DNA of 64,000 bases from Mugil cephalus. Lineage: Eukaryota > Chordata > Actinopteri > Mugiliformes > Mugilidae. The stretch covers positions 11,921,672 to 11,985,671 of the forward strand of contig NC_061782.1 of assembly GCF_022458985.1 (NCBI RefSeq), read 5' to 3'. The position numbers and the translations under genes are program-made. Shown one piece after another: positions 25,955 to 42,600 of the stretch. Each line of letters opens with the position of its first letter. Positions within the stretch are counted from its first letter, which is position 1. The notes below the pieces were generated by a model that was not told the origin of the DNA, did no database searches, and saw nothing but the letters and a program-made list of their open reading frames with translations.

Positions 25955-27000
25955 TCCAGTTGTAGTGATGGGAGATTCGGCTCTTTTTCTGAGAGTCGAC
26001 TCTTTTGCCACGTCTCCCAAAGAGAGGTCGACTTTTTTCGGCTACCGAACGGTTCTTTATTTAGTATCATTTATAGCCTAATATTTCGTTGATGAGCCCT
26101 TTTGCATTCAATGTTTTTGAATGTTCAGTTCCTTTTATTGGAAAAATTGCAGTTATTGTCTGCAATGTAATTTTTGCACTTTACAAATCGCTACCACTTT
26201 CCATTTAGGTCGGAGGTTGTTATCAGCATTCCAAACATTCCATACAAAAATTGGAAAACAAGATGGGCACATCCACGAAAGTGTTTGGAAAACTTGGTGT
26301 GTTCAGTATTTACATTTTTTGATTGCAAAGTGAAAAGAAAGTTTGTTTCTTGTTTTGTTTTTAAAAACTTTTTTATTACAAACAACAAACGGATAACTTG
26401 AACCAACGCATTTACTAGAATTATTTGCAGTGATAAAATCTACAAGAGGACACGAGCCAGAAATTTATAAAACTACTCAAAAGTTTTAATTGTAGAAGAA
26501 AATACACTATTAATCATAATTTGCCACAATGGTGTTTCACACTGTTTCGGTTTTACCAGGCTATTGTTTTGTATTTGTATTGTTTTTAGCCACTGTTAGC
26601 TTAAACTTGAATTTAAATGAAATAAACTTAAAGCGCGGCATGAGCTTGTAGTTCCTATATAACACAAGAAAACTTAAATCACACTATAACTGCATTTCAA
26701 CGTATGTGTGTCGAAAAATACCATCTGTATGACAGATTTAGTGCAACAAAAGCTAATCAGAAGTGGTATTATATTACAGCTGCTTCTAATTACTGTTTAC
26801 ACACTCTTCAGGGACATTCCAGTTCCAAATCCGATTCAGAACTCGGAAATTGTGACTTCCGAGTACGAATGGAACGCACCGTTCATCCCACGGACCAGAT
26901 CAGACCATCTGGCGGGCCGCGGGCCGCATGTTTATCACCCGTGACATAACGCAATGGTGGGGAGCAAGCTCTCACCCGATGGGAATCGGCTCTTCTGCTC
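25955..27000. mobile_element. Possible hAT-like element in the prim2-rab23 spacer
   Basis: The left end has TAGTGATGGGAGATTCGGCT, and the right end closes with CTGCTCCACTACTA, whose complement resembles the left terminus. GATGGGA...TCGGCTCTT words occur at both ends. No transposase frame was recognised; short open frames at 26121-26406 overlap on both strands. Boundaries and family are uncertain. Confidence 0.35.
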
Positions 27001-27199
27001 CACTACTATGGATCGGCTCTTTTGCACAAGACACATCCCTTAGCCAGTTGCCTTTCCTCCTGGTTGGCTCCTCTCATGCGCAACGTAGTTAGCAAAGAGC
27101 GCAGATAGCAATGCGTTTTCCATCTCTCAGTTGTCATATGTCTTCCTCGGCTGTCGACATTAAATGAACTTTATGTGTCGCCCCGGAGCGGAAAACGTT

Positions 27200-27424
27200 G
27201 AGTCCGTCATTGGCCATTGGATAGAAACTGTTAACGGAGCGGAAGCTTCTTTTCTCCGGGAAGCGGGGCTAACCTTAGCTTGGTAACCTTAGCACCGGAG
27301 TCCCTGTCGTCTCCTCTGGCCACGGAAAGGAGCAGCAGAGGGAGGCAGGAGATATGTGAGTGTGGGTTAGCAGCCTGGTTTGCGCATCTAATCTCGGCGG
27401 ATGAGTTTTAACGTGGGTGTGCAG
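27200..27424 (+). promoter_or_regulatory. rab23: rab23 promoter and noncoding first exon
   Basis: CpG-rich stretch with two inverted CCAAT boxes (ATTGG at 27209-27213 and 27216-27220) and a strong splice donor, GCAG|GTAAGA, after 27424. The rab23 coding exon has its acceptor at 29591-29593 and untranslated bases before its ATG, so a noncoding first exon is expected here. The exon's 5' end (probably 27230-27300) was not fixed. Human RAB23 also begins with untranslated exon sequence. Confidence 0.55.
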
Positions 27425-28639
27425 GTAAGAAGCTGAACGCTTGTTTTCAGCGTTGCTAGTATTTCCCATATATAAATATATTTATTATTCTGACCAGCTT
27501 CTTTATTTTCTCCAGGCAGCTTTTAAGGGGCTCCATACACCAGCAGCTGTTGGGTACTTTCAGACCCTCCTGTCAGCTATTCAACAGGTCGTATCTTAGC
27601 CAAGGCAAAGAGTCTGATTTAGGGTGAGAAAGAGAAAATGAGAAAGTTTCCACACAGCTTAATTCCTTAAAGGGGCTTTAAAAAACAGTATAAGGAGCAT
27701 CAGTGCACCTTGGCGCAGAGAAGTAAGCCCAGTAATGTCATGAAATTTTGTCTTTTCGTCCTAAAACATTAACAGTGCCCCGCCTTGAGGCCTGAACTGT
27801 GAGTCTGTGAAGATGACTCACTGTCTAGCAGTGGTGGTGTGTTATTCTGAACGGAGTCAAGTTCAGTCAGAATATATTTTCTTTGTAATGCATGCCTGTG
27901 TGAAGAATAAAACCCTCGACCGGAGACATGTTGTGATAGAAATCAACCCTTTAAACTGTGTAACCGGTGCTTATTACTATTATTATTGTTATTATGGGAT
28001 GATTGTGACGGGAGGCAGATTTTATTACACGCACTGATAACTTGCAGGCCTACCACATGTTAAGTAGAAAATGTAAACTCCAGATGTAAGATCCCCTTAA
28101 ACTACTCCTGATGTTAATAGTTCTCCTCCAGCCTCGGTTTATGCAATCCTGAAATCGACTTTCTCGCTGGGAATAAGTTACCGTACGGTATGAGAGGACT
28201 GCAAATGTGTAACTTGGCTTGTGAGCCCAAGTTGAAATTCTGCAGCGCTGCAAGTTTCTTGATCTGCGGTCTTGGCCCCACCGCCCGGCCCAGCTTTCAG
28301 TTGTTCATTCTCACCAAACTGTTATGCATCATTTACCAATCAGCTCAGGATTTTAGCCAGACTCGATGCCAGCCCGCTCTCTTGTCGTAATATCTTTGCT
28401 GATAGTTTTGTGGCGTGGTGCACTTGCTTATCCCTGTAACAGTAACTTTATGAACACACTGTTTATCCATTAAGATAGTTTTGCGTCGATTTGCTGGCTC
28501 CGTCCTCCTGTTTTGTTTCCTCTGTCCGTCTCCAAGTCCACCATGTTGTCATTACCAAGAATACGTGCTGCTTTGCTGCGTCCAGATGCATGTATGAATT
28601 CATTCGCTTGCTTCCCCTCCTCTCCTCGCTTCTTTTCTC

Positions 28640-28800
28640 CACTATTTTTTTTTTCTGTCTCTCACCCAGCTGACCTCAAACAGATGGGTCCCCCACCCCA
28701 TGTGAGCTACTCAAGGTTTCTTTTTGTTAAAAGAGAGAGTTTTTCCTTGCTGGTGTCGCTATTGTGTTTGCTTTGGGGATTTCAGCCTCAGAGTAAATTT
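28640..28800 (+). repeat. Interspersed repeat fragment in rab23 intron
   Basis: Contains CAGATGGGTCCCCCACCCCA, CTCAAGGTTTCTTTTTGTTA and AGTTTTTCCTTGCTGGTGTC, a word order seen repeatedly in fish genomes as part of an abundant interspersed repeat (from memory; no search run). The open frame at 28513-28995 that overlaps it is not considered a gene. Confidence 0.45.
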
Positions 28801-29673
28801 GATTTTGTGATTTTTTTTATTTTTTATTTTTTTTTATTATTACCATATATTAAAAAAAAACTGAGTTTAATTGAAGGAAGGATGGCGGTTTTACACTCTC
28901 CACATAGCACATTGAGGCGATATCTGCAGAAAAGATTTTGCTGTGAATCTATTAAAAGCCTCACACCCCAAGACGAGAGGGCCGCTTTATTTTAAGCCAC
29001 GTTTGGCCTGCGTGTTGTAACGACTGACGCATCATTCATCTCAGTTGTAGCAGATGAATAATATCCTCTACTGCCCACTTTACATATTGTGACTCAAATT
29101 CGAACAGGCTGTTGGACACCGCAGTCACGCAGCAGGTCTGTCAGTGTCCGCCGAGAACAGCTTTCCCACAATATGTTGTTTGGAGTTGCACTCAGCCACT
29201 GGGCACATATAGCCGCGGACGACCCAGTTGCTATGTGGCTTTCAGTGCTAATGGAAGAATAAACACGCCGCTCCAACACTCCTGATGAGTTGTGACATTT
29301 ACAACAGTTGGTTCAATGTGCATGCATAACAGTATAAAATGTAATTACACACATTATTGTAAGTGGAGCCATTTACAGCAGAGTTTCAACCTTAATTTCT
29401 AATTAGACAAGGCATAAAAGTTTAAAAAGGATCTTTTTGTAGTTGGCCATAAAAATACATTTCTTTAGGCTGTGATCATTTGAGATTTTCAACAGTAATA
29501 CCCATTTGTTGTTGCTCTTAGCGCACAGTGTATCTGAATCTGTTACAGAATGATATATATAAGTGTGTTTCGTGTTTGTTTTTACCCTTTCAGACGGTTT
29601 ATGTGCTCGCGTCACATCACTGAAACTACCCGAGCAGAGTGGAACTGAGGAGTCCAGCCAGAACGTCGCCACC

Positions 29674-32600
29674 ATGTTGGAGGAGGACATGGAAGTGGCC
29701 ATCAAAGTGGTCGTGGTCGGCAACGGAGCTGTTGGCAAGTCGAGTATGATCCAGCGTTACTGCAAAGGCATTTTCACTAAGGACTACAAAAAGACCATTG
29801 GAGTGGACTTTCTGGAAAGACAGATACTGTAAGCAACCAAATGTTTTTGTTTATCTGTCTTTTCCAGTTTACACTTAAAGCCAGTGCAGGGATCTGGACA
29901 GTTTGGCGTTACACAGTGACTGTTCTTGTCTGAGTTATGATGAAGAAAGTTTTGTTTTGTTGTTTTAAAGACTGCATATACCATAATGCATTGTGTGCAA
30001 ACAACCTCCCCAGCTCATGGAGATCAATCTTCCTCACTCAAGTCTACTGGCTGGACAATAAGTAAAAGAACCTTAAAAAATACACTACCTGTTAAAAGTA
30101 TGGGCACACCTTGTCATTCAGTTCAATGAGAAGATGTGTCCAAACGTTTGACTGGTAGCGCAAATGTACCACAAAGGAATACTTTTCCAGAGGTGGGGAG
30201 TAGAAATGCAATTCCAATGACTTCACTCCTTCCAGTAAGAACAGACTGAGCCCCAGAGATGCAGAGCAATAATACCTAATTTGGATAAAAAACAAAAAAA
30301 ATGATGAGGTTTAAAATCAGCAAAGAGCTCCTTTATCAAAACATGGTGAAATGGAACACAAGATGATCATAAACGGATGTCGAGAAGTGAGGCACAAAAA
30401 GTCCCAGCTCCCACTTCAGCTGGGTAGGAAATAATTACCCTCACTGGTGTGATAATTTCCTTTCATTACCTGCTTTTTGTTTTAGAGTAAACGACGAAGA
30501 CGTGCGACTAATGCTGTGGGACACTGCTGGACAAGAGGAGTTTGACGCCATTACCAAGGCGTACTACCGTGGTAAGAGCTACTCGTAATGATCTGTATAA
30601 CCAACCCTCCTGCTTTGGGTCTCTGATCTCCCCGACTGCTGAGGCAATGTTGTTGTTATTCACAGATTTTAGGATTAACCGGCAGCTCGGGTTTCACCGG
30701 ATGCAGTAGCTCACATGACACTGCAAACACGTTTCCAAGCTATAAAGTGAATCTATAGATGGAACTCAATGCTTTCTTTTACATTCGCCGAGGGGAATGA
30801 ATTATGCATCATATTTACTTCTTGATTTGATTTAACTGTGTGATTGTTGCTTTGCAGGTGCCCAGGCATGCGTGCTGGTCTTCTCTACCACAGACAGGGA
30901 GTCATTTCAGGCCATTGACAGCTGGAGGGAGAAGGTGGAAGCCGAGGTCGGAGATATTCCCACCGTTCTGGTGCAAAACAAAATTGACCTCCTTGAAGAG
31001 ACTGTTATAAAAAAGTAAGTCATCGACTCTGTCGGACTGACTCTTAAGGCCAAACGTTGTGTAACTTGCCACCGAGCTTAACGAATGCTGTATTCTCTTG
31101 CAGCGAGGAGGCAGAAGCTTTGGCTAAAAGGCTTAAGCTGAGATTTTACCGTGCTTCAGTGAAAGAGGACCTCAATGTTAACGAGGGTGGGTTACTGCAA
31201 ATGGTGTAAAGCAGAAAATGAAATGTGCATCACTCTGGATGTTACTCTTCTGACACGTCTGCTGGTTCTGTCTTTTTTTTTTTAGTGTTTAAGTACTTAG
31301 CTGAGAAATATCTTCAGAGACTCAAACAGCAAACAGCAGAGGAGACGGAGGTGGTTCACACAACAAGCAATAAAATAGGTAAGGAATCATATTCCTGCCT
31401 CCTTTTATGCTACATTTGAAGTGTTTTTCTTTAGTAGACTTGCTCTTACTTATGCACAGACATGTATAGTAACAAAGTAGAACTGCTTCACTACTGCACT
31501 TAGGTACTAAAATGCTCTATCTGTACCCTAGTGGAGTATTATTTTTCTTTGACTAAACTACATATTTTTGATGAGTTTAATACTTTTACTCCAATACATT
31601 TTTTATGTGCTGCATCATACATCCTAGCAATAGTTACTATGTAAACATGGAGTTTGTCTGGGGGAGTCCTGTTCTTCCCGAAGCCAAGACCACAACAGGA
31701 GTGGTGCCTTATGTTTTATGTTTCTATTTATTTAAAAAGTTAGCCAGCTGGCTAATTTTCAACTTTAGTCCTTTTGGTAAGATGTTTTATGAAGTATCAT
31801 GCTATCTGTGGGGAAAAAAAAAATTGATGATAAATCGTTAAAATTGCAAAGCAAAAAGAGTCATTCATCACTAAAAAACAGGCATTAGCCCTTAGGCTAG
31901 CTCAAAGCTAAAACAAATACAACAACAAACGTCCGCTTCAAGGTGGCTAGAATTGGCTAAAGCCGTAGTGATAGCTAGCTAGTTAACGTCGAGCTAGCAA
32001 GACTATATGAGGAAGACGCTCACATGTACACAACTTTATCTCAAAGTTATGGTCACTATTGGCAAATATAACAATTAGTGCGTAGCTAACATTAGGTGAC
32101 TTACTGTTAGCTAGCCTGCTAGCATGTTCACGTTCACTAGCTAACTTTAGCTGTTGCGTTGAGTCTCAGTGCTCTCTCTAACATGAGGTTTCATCAGTTT
32201 ACATCAAATTTGAACATAGCGCCCCAACAGGCAATTTAAACTTCTTTTGTTTTCACTTTTCATGCATTTTGTGAATGGACAGCCTACTCCTGAGGCTAGT
32301 GACTGTACATGTACATGTACATGCACTCTATCCTGTACTGCTGCTACAGTCAAAGGAATTGAAATCCTTTAGGCTTAAAAGTTGGAATATCATTGTTCAT
32401 TCTTTCAAATGTTGACTGCTTTCTTTAATAATACAATACAGTATTTATACTTTTACTTTCAGTACTTGAGTAGTAAACATTAAAGTAAACTACTTGTAAT
32501 ACAGTACAAAAAATGTTGAATACTAATAGTTTCACTTCAGTGCGGTGATTAAAGAACACTTCAACTTCTACTCAAGTCACTTTTTTGGTAGAGTACTTGT

Positions 32601-32803
32601 ACTTTTACTCAAGTCTGGATCTCTAGTACTTTATCCGTGTCTTATCGTGGATGTTGTTTTCTCCCTAAGGTGTTTTTAATACCACGAGTAGTAACGTCTG
32701 CAACCAGAGCTCCAGCAACGGCAGAGAGGTCATCACCCTGCGGCCTAACAAGCAGAGGACCAAGAAGAGTAAAAATCCTTTTGGGAGCTGCAGCCTACTC
32801 TAG
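29674..32803 (+). CDS. rab23: Ras-related GTPase Rab23
   Basis: Small GTPase that restrains Hedgehog signalling and acts in ciliary/endocytic traffic. Six coding exons: 29674-29828 (exon begins 29594), 30486-30571, 30858-31014, 31104-31186, 31286-31378, 32670-32803. Phases close to 235 residues plus TAG (human 237). The start [11 protein letters not shown] sits in a good Kozak context (GCCACCATGT) and matches the human start; the upstream in-frame extension is untranslated. G motifs: GNGAVGKS at residues 16-23 (P-loop), Thr41 in KKTIGVDF (switch I), WDTAGQE at 63-69 (switch II), NKID at 121-124, and ASVKE near 150-154. The tail ends CSLL, a CaaX prenylation box with Cys232; human ends CSIP. 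The last intron (31379-32669) is expanded by a repeat. The 3' end faces bag2. Confidence 0.97.
30081..30160. mobile_element. Palindromic Tc1-type mini-MITE
   Basis: An 80-bp near-palindrome. The left arm GTATGGGCACACCTTGTCAT pairs imperfectly with the right arm AAGATGTGTCCAAACG, around a centre of TTCAATGAG. The termini resemble the single end at 18053-18100. It is located in the first coding intron of rab23. Confidence 0.6.
31445..32645. mobile_element. Nonautonomous element in last rab23 intron
   Basis: Both ends are rich in TACTCAAGTA/TACTTTTACT words in opposite senses (left about 31470-31600, right about 32440-32640), a pattern typical of large fish nonautonomous DNA elements. The middle is rich in GCTAGC/TTAGCT words (about 31880-32150). 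There is no open transposase frame. It fills almost the whole intron between the 31286-31378 and 32670-32803 exons. Family and exact limits uncertain. Confidence 0.45.
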
Positions 32804-35800
32804 AGAAAAGCATTTCATTGTAGTGACTGATTATTATTTCTAATTGGTTGTCGTTGTGTTCCATGGAGGTAGCCACAGTTAGAGACCAAAGCCCACACAG
32901 ACTGGGAAACGCTACACTACACTATACTACTTTAATAACCCAAAGTTTAATCTGTATCTCAAGTTTATTCTCTCACACCGATGGTTTTACTTCCTTTGAT
33001 TAAGCCTCTGAGCACAAATTAATTCTTCGTAGACACTCGGCTTCTCGTTATAGCTGCCTTAAGAAACAGCTCCAGCTACAGGAAGGTCTTCTCATGAATT
33101 TAATGACGCCCCAAACGACTAAAGTTACATCTTTGAGTGACTTATTAAATGTGATATATATATATAACATGTAACAAGAAAGGCTGCACTCTGAAAACAT
33201 TTGTTCTTTCTACAGCCCTTAACCCCTGCGTTTGACACTTCAACTGACTATATGTCTGCACGTATTGTGAAAGATACACAGATCATTTTGTACCATATTT
33301 TTCTAGCTGTCAATGGAATATGGTTCAAACTATACCGTCTTATTGCTCTCAGATCCAGAGTTAAACCTCTGCGCATTAAGTATTTTTGTACGACGCACAA
33401 CAGTGTTGGTTGGGTGATATTTTGTGCCAAATTCCTTCTCTCTGGATGTAACATGGAATTGATAGAATGTGCTCCCATGTACAGTATAACCAAATATCAA
33501 TAACCACTGACATGTAAATAGTCCTTTCCGTGTCTTCTTGCACTCTGTTTACTTCGCAGATTCCTTCTTTGTTTTTTTTTTAAGAGACTAGTTAAATTAA
33601 CTCTGCTCTTAAAATTAGTAAAAGTAATGTTTTTTGATTGTTTACATTTTCCATATGTAACCATTTGTTTACTTTGCTACGTCTTTGCCAGCTCATTGGT
33701 TAACCTCAGAGTAAAGATACACTACCTACTCCTTTAGAGTCCTCTATATTTTCAACTTTTATGAAAAATGGTACAAAAATCTGCTCTTTACTTTCTTTTG
33801 GCTCGGCTTGTGAAATGTATGTTATCAGTTTCTACTCTTAAAACGTCATTCTGCTCTTTCTTTTGATCAGAGAGAGTGGGAGAATTGAAGGAGTTTCCAA
33901 GCTTGTTGCTCTAATGTGCCGTTTGTACGGAGGCTTGTATGTGCCTGAATATGCAAGACAAAATATGTTTTTTGTTGTTTTTTTTTTGCCTCGTCTGATT
34001 CAAGCCTTTTTATTTTTTTCCCAAAACTTATGAGCTGGAGGACAGTGGTTTACCAAGCACAAAGAAACATGGCGAGGTAAAATAAATCTCCTTTTTGAGA
34101 TTATTAAATATAATGAGTATTTTATATGGAATTAGAAAACGTTTGGGAATACATGTGCATGCATGGTTTTGTTGTTAAAAAAAAAAAATCTGATCTGATC
34201 TGATGGGACTAAATTCATTATTTCATTTTTTCTGTTAAAGCTGTTCCCAAAAGGTGCTTTAAATCTTCCACCATTGGTACTAAGATTGTGTCACATTTCA
34301 AGCTTTCTCATTTCGTTGTATGGAAACAAAAAAGAGCAAAGAAAAACATAGAAGTGGTGTAACTGTAACACATGCAAGCCTTTTTTTTTTTCTTTCCACA
34401 TCAGTGAATGTTCAGCCGCGGCCTCAGTGCCGTCTATGTTTACATTCTCCCTCGGTGACAACTGGTAAGCATTCAGATCCCTACTCTTGCCAATTGTCTA
34501 AAATTGGCTGCACGGTAAATCTGTAAATAATTAATTCTCCAGCATTCTCTTGTTTGTAACAGTGTGTTCACTTTGCCTTTTTTTTTTGTTTCATTTTTTG
34601 ACTGAATGGATTTAGCGCACTTTATCATTAAGACGACATGTAATCTTGAAGAATCTCTAAGTTAAAAACTAACCATACTCACAAGTGCTGTCACTCAGGT
34701 GTAATCACGTTTCTGTCTTACTCTTGTTTTTCTCGTTTCATAATTCGGTTTTATTGGATTATTAGACAAACGACAGCTTTCAGTATGACAAGAATGACAC
34801 TTGCCGTTTTTACACGTACAAATGTGTCGCGACCTAAAGTGGCACAAAGCTGTGCACGTGATGTTACGTTTGGGAGGCAGTGTTCAGTGGCAGTCTCACA
34901 TAAATAAAACTTTACCTTTTATCTTTGAGCATCTCTGGTGTTATTTCGTGAGGCGACACGCTGGACATTTAGTGCAGGTGTGTTTGGTCAGAGATAAGAA
35001 GACCAACAGAGATTAAAGATGGAGTTTCATATATCTAAAGCACATTTTTTCAAGTTAATAAGTAACAAGGCGTTGAAGTTCAGTGTTGCTAGGGGAAATT
35101 ACAATGTGACAAAAAATCCTAACTTACCAGTTTCATACAGCAGATGGGAGTTACCTCAAACTCTGTTCACTGAGGAACAGCAGGTGATGTTGTAAAAAGT
35201 TAATTTAAAATCTTAACAATTATACAATTATAGCAGACTATTATATCACTCCAGGTCTCCAACGAGATCTGCCTTCATCTGTTGTCTTTGGGTTTTAAAT
35301 TTGTGAGTGATATGTCTTCTGAAAACCACCAACCAACGTGACCACTGATCAGCTTCACCGATCAGCCATAACATAATGACTAACTGGCTGAAATCGCTGG
35401 TCAATGGATCAGATTTAACCTGATATTAGGCTTGCTGTCCTCAAAGTTGATGTAGCAGGTAGCACGGCCAGATGTTTGAGCAGATTTGACTACGACCATG
35501 TAAGTTCTGTAAGAAAGGTGAGTGCATAGCAACGTACCAGTCAGAGTTTACATGCTGACCCCCGTCCACCGCTCAAGATGCCTGTAACGGGCATGAGAGC
35601 ATCAGAGCTGGACCACAGAGGAATGGGAGAAGGTGGGCTGGTCTGAAGAATCGCATTTTCTTATACGTCATGTGGATGGTTGGGGTTGTGCGCATCGCTT
35701 AGCCAGGGAACAATCTGCAACAACATTCAGGTGGTGCTACGCATCAAAGCAACGTCCACATTAAAGGCCTCCCAGAAGGAGGTTTTAATGTAGTGGCTGA

Positions 35801-36413
35801 TCAACATACGTGCCTACGTGACGGTCTCTAACAACAATAAGGTTCGCCGCTTATTAGACAATGTGTTTTTATTCACTTCTCTTTTTTTGCTTTTACATTT
35901 GACATAGGAACTGCTTTGTGCAAATACAAACTTCAATCCACAGCTTAAGATGATTGTGTTGCCTTCACACAGAGGTAGTGCATGCACATATGAAATCCTC
36001 AACAACTGCCTAGCTTAAGAGATGAGGCGATGAAACAGAAGTCTGGATTCATTAGTTGTTAAATTGTCCAAAATTTCACCATAATCAAGTAATACAAAAT
36101 TTTATTTTCACACTTTTTTAAAACCTAAAACTTTGTACACACATTATAGTCACTTAAGTACAAGCTAGTTATGAAACTATTTCTAATAAACGGTGACCAG
36201 ACCTATAGTAGGGAACTGTGTCTTTCTTGCCTTAGTACATATGTGAACACGCGTTGTGTGCAAGTGTTAATAGTTTGGTTCAGTATCACTGTGCTTTTCC
36301 CTTATGGACTAGCAGGCCTGTTGCTGCTCCTTCTGAAAGTTAGTGCAGGATTACCACAGTTCTTCGTGAGGTTAGTAACATTCAAGACACTTTTAATACT
36401 CTGCTGACGACTC
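32804..36413. other. rab23-bag2 tail-to-tail spacer with 3' UTRs
   Basis: Follows the rab23 stop and precedes the bag2 stop. Plus-strand AATAAA occurs at 34081-34086 and 34903-34908 and could end rab23 transcripts. On the minus strand AATAAA lies at 36101-36106 and 35868-35873 and could end bag2 transcripts. A MITE with transposase remnants sits at 35356-35808. Short open frames here show no recognisable protein. Confidence 0.5.
35356..35808 (+). mobile_element. Mariner/Tc1-like element, internally deleted
   Basis: The left end CACCGATCAGCCATAACATA and right end GTTTTAATGTAGTGGCTGAT form the same terminal pair as the other MITEs in the window. The middle keeps decayed transposase-like coding (about 35590-35700) with stops in all frames, so this copy derives from a longer coding relative. 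It lies between the convergent rab23 and bag2 genes. Confidence 0.55.
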
Positions 36414-39535
<3,122 letters not shown>

Positions 39536-39541
39536 TTTATT
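39536..39541 (-). terminator. znf451: Probable znf451 poly-A signal
   Basis: AATAAA on the minus strand, 75 bp past the znf451 stop codon. It would give a very short 3' UTR. No other strong signal is closer. Confidence 0.5.
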
Positions 39542-39615
39542 TAATACATTCTGGTTTTACAAAACAATATGTTGTTGAATGAACGGCGACAAAAAACCCA
39601 ACAACTACGACGTCC

Positions 39616-42600
39616 TTAGAACTCCAGGAGACTTCTTTGAAGAACTTCTTCCAACTCTGTGGAGACAGAAAGCAGCAGAATAAAAGGATCTGTATCACCG
39701 TATGTCTGAATGTACCAAAAGCCACACCATCATAGCAACAATATAATAAAGGCAAATTATGTTTAATTTTTCCTAACTGCGAGTTTCTCTTTCAAGCATT
39801 TGTTCACTGTTGTCTTTTTTTAAAGCACAAGAACATGAAATGACCTCATATTTTTAGCCCTAGAAAGAAAAGGAATACATTGGTCAGGCATAACATTATG
39901 ACCACCTTCCTAATATTGTGTAGGTCTCCTTTCAGAGAATAGACTTCTGAGGGTGTTCTGTGGTGTCTGGGAACAGGATGTTGTTAGTGGGGCTCTTTGG
40001 GTCCTGTGGGTTGAGGGGAGGGGTCTCTGTGGATCTAGAGAATTTGGAGGCCAGATCAATACCTTGTGCTGTTCTTCATGTTTTTGAGTTGTTCCTAAAC
40101 CGTTTTTGTGTGTGTCAGGCTGCATACTAGTGTGGATGGCTGCTGCCATCAAGTAGTGTCATTTCTTTGGGGTGGGGGTGTCTGGTCTGGTCTAGCTGGG
40201 TGTTACATGTCTAAGTAACATCCACATGAATGCTAGGTCCAAAAGTTTCCCAGTGTAACACTGCGTTGTCTAAAGATGGTCAATGTTATCCATTTCTCCT
40301 GTCAGTGGTTTTAATGTTGTGGCTGATCGATGTATGCAAGCCCCATTTATGAATATAAGCATTTCATTGTAATACATCAGAAAATGTCAGAGTATGTGCT
40401 ATTTATTTCAATGAAAGACTGCACACATCAAGCAAAATATTTCACAAAAATTGTTTATGAGTGGGCATTTTGTTTTCCCTCCATGACATCCCACAGATGC
40501 TCTATGGGAGTAAGGTCAGCGATCTGGGAGGGCTATTCTCAAAATATTCTTTGAGGAGGCAGCTTGTATGCTTTGGAATTCAACTCTGCTAATGCACGGA
40601 AAAAAAAGTGGGAATGCAAATGTCCAAGTCAGTAGGAGCAGATATTGAACAGACTTTAGCCCACCAGCCACTGAGCACCAAGTACAAACAGATACTTATC
40701 CAGAATATTCACAGTGACCAGTACGCACACAGTGAAGTGTGCCTGCTGATGTGTTGAAGGGCCTTCAACCTGCATAATGAGCCCAGGTGCCATGGATCAC
40801 CTAAACTAAACCGTGTTTATAGCAGTGAAAATCTACCATCAGATACATACAAATAAAATAACACACACATCCCTAGAAGCTCTTTAAAAAAATAACCCAA
40901 AGATTACTTTTATGTAATGTACTGACTTTTTATTCATATTTAACTGCCTCAGCTACTGAGCTTGTATGTGGGTCTAAGCGGAAAGAAAAGTGCATCACAT
41001 CTTCCTCGCTCATAAAGGCAAGACACCGAGAATTTATTGGATTAAATTGTCTTCGCTTGTAATAAAATGTAATTATTTCAGCGTCAGTGACAGTTTACAC
41101 CAAAGAGATAAACAGCAGACTCAGCAACAGAGATCAAAACGCACCTGAGAATGCAGCTCCGGGAATAAAGCTGTAACTTAAAGCTGCTCTGAGTTTTTAA
41201 CTGTTCTCGGGGGAAGCACCCGTATCACACACTCAGCCATATGAACACGTACCTGCTGACTCTCTTGCTTCTTCTGCGCTCAAAGTCAGCGCGTGGCTCA
41301 TTTCATCATCCGATTCATCTGCAAGACACGGAATAACTGAGCAGCTGATTTATTGAAATCTAAATAATTAAGATACACTAAGACAACTACAAATAAACAA
41401 ACAAGCATGATGTGTTCCCAAATGAGAGACCTTCTACTCTTCAAGTTATAGCTACATAGACTATGCCTAGCCTTCTGTCTTTTCACTTCATTCTCTTAAT
41501 CTAACAAGTATCTTAACTCACTCTCCTTGTCGGTCTGATCAACGTTCAGCAACTTCATCAGTGTTTCATCTTCAATCTCTGCAAATAAAACCCGAATTAA
41601 AAGCTGAACACAATCGTGGGCGACAAACGTCAACCGTTTCCTTCTGACGTACCATTTTTGTCCGGTTTGATCTCCACAGCGTCTAGTATTCTTACAGTGG
41701 TGGTTTCTGCTTTGGGTTTTTTCCTGCAGGTCCTGGAACTTGCGCACGGTTCCAGCGTACAGTGTTGGGAGTGATAGTGTTTATGGAAACTCGGGACATC
41801 CATAAAACTCTCCTGGCAAGCTCTGCACTCTACGTCGAAGGTCTTGTCCAGGTTTAAAGCCGGGTGTTTCGTGTGGACGTGAGTCTTCATCTGTGCGTAG
41901 GAAGGCGCGGACACGCTACAGGGAGCGCACACGTACTGACATTTTCCATCAGCGGCCAGGTTCCTCATGCACTGCGTATAAGTGGCTTTCATTTCTTTGC
42001 TCTCTTCTGACCCCATGCACGGGCACGTGAGCTGGGCGGTCGTTTCAGCAGCTGCAGCTGCAGCAAGAGTTGGCTGAACAGCTCCGTCGTCATCCATGCA
42101 GTAGTAGTCCTTACTGTGAAGGCTCTCGTAGTGCGCCAAGAAGTCGCCCTCGGATTCGAACGGCATGCTGTCGCAGAGGCCGCAGAAGTGGGAGCTCTTT
42201 ATCTGGCCGTCGTGCTCGTTCACGCAGTGCCTCCGTACCGTGGACTCCTTAAAGAACTTCTGAGGACAGTGTCCGCACACGAATCTCTGGAAGCTGTGGC
42301 TGCTCAGGTCGCCGCAGTGGCTGTGGACGGCCGCTTCCGAGTCGAAGACGTCCTCGCACATCCTGCACATCCAAGTCCGCTCCTGTTTCGGAGAAGGCGT
42401 GTCCACCGCGGTCGGCTGGAGCTCGGACGCCGAGGACGCGTGCAGGGCGAATTCGCTGCTGGTGGACGGCTTGGTGTCGACGGCCGCAGCCAGCTCTTCG
42501 GGCACTTCCTGCTCGGTGAAGTAGGTGTGTCCGCTGTGAACTTCCGACACGTGGGACAGGATGTCCTCGTACCGAGGCATTTCCACTTTGCACTTGCGGC

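Noticed and set aside
28513-28995. 160-codon plus-strand frame in a rab23 intron
   Set aside because: It overlaps a recognised interspersed repeat and long T-rich runs (Phe-rich translation).
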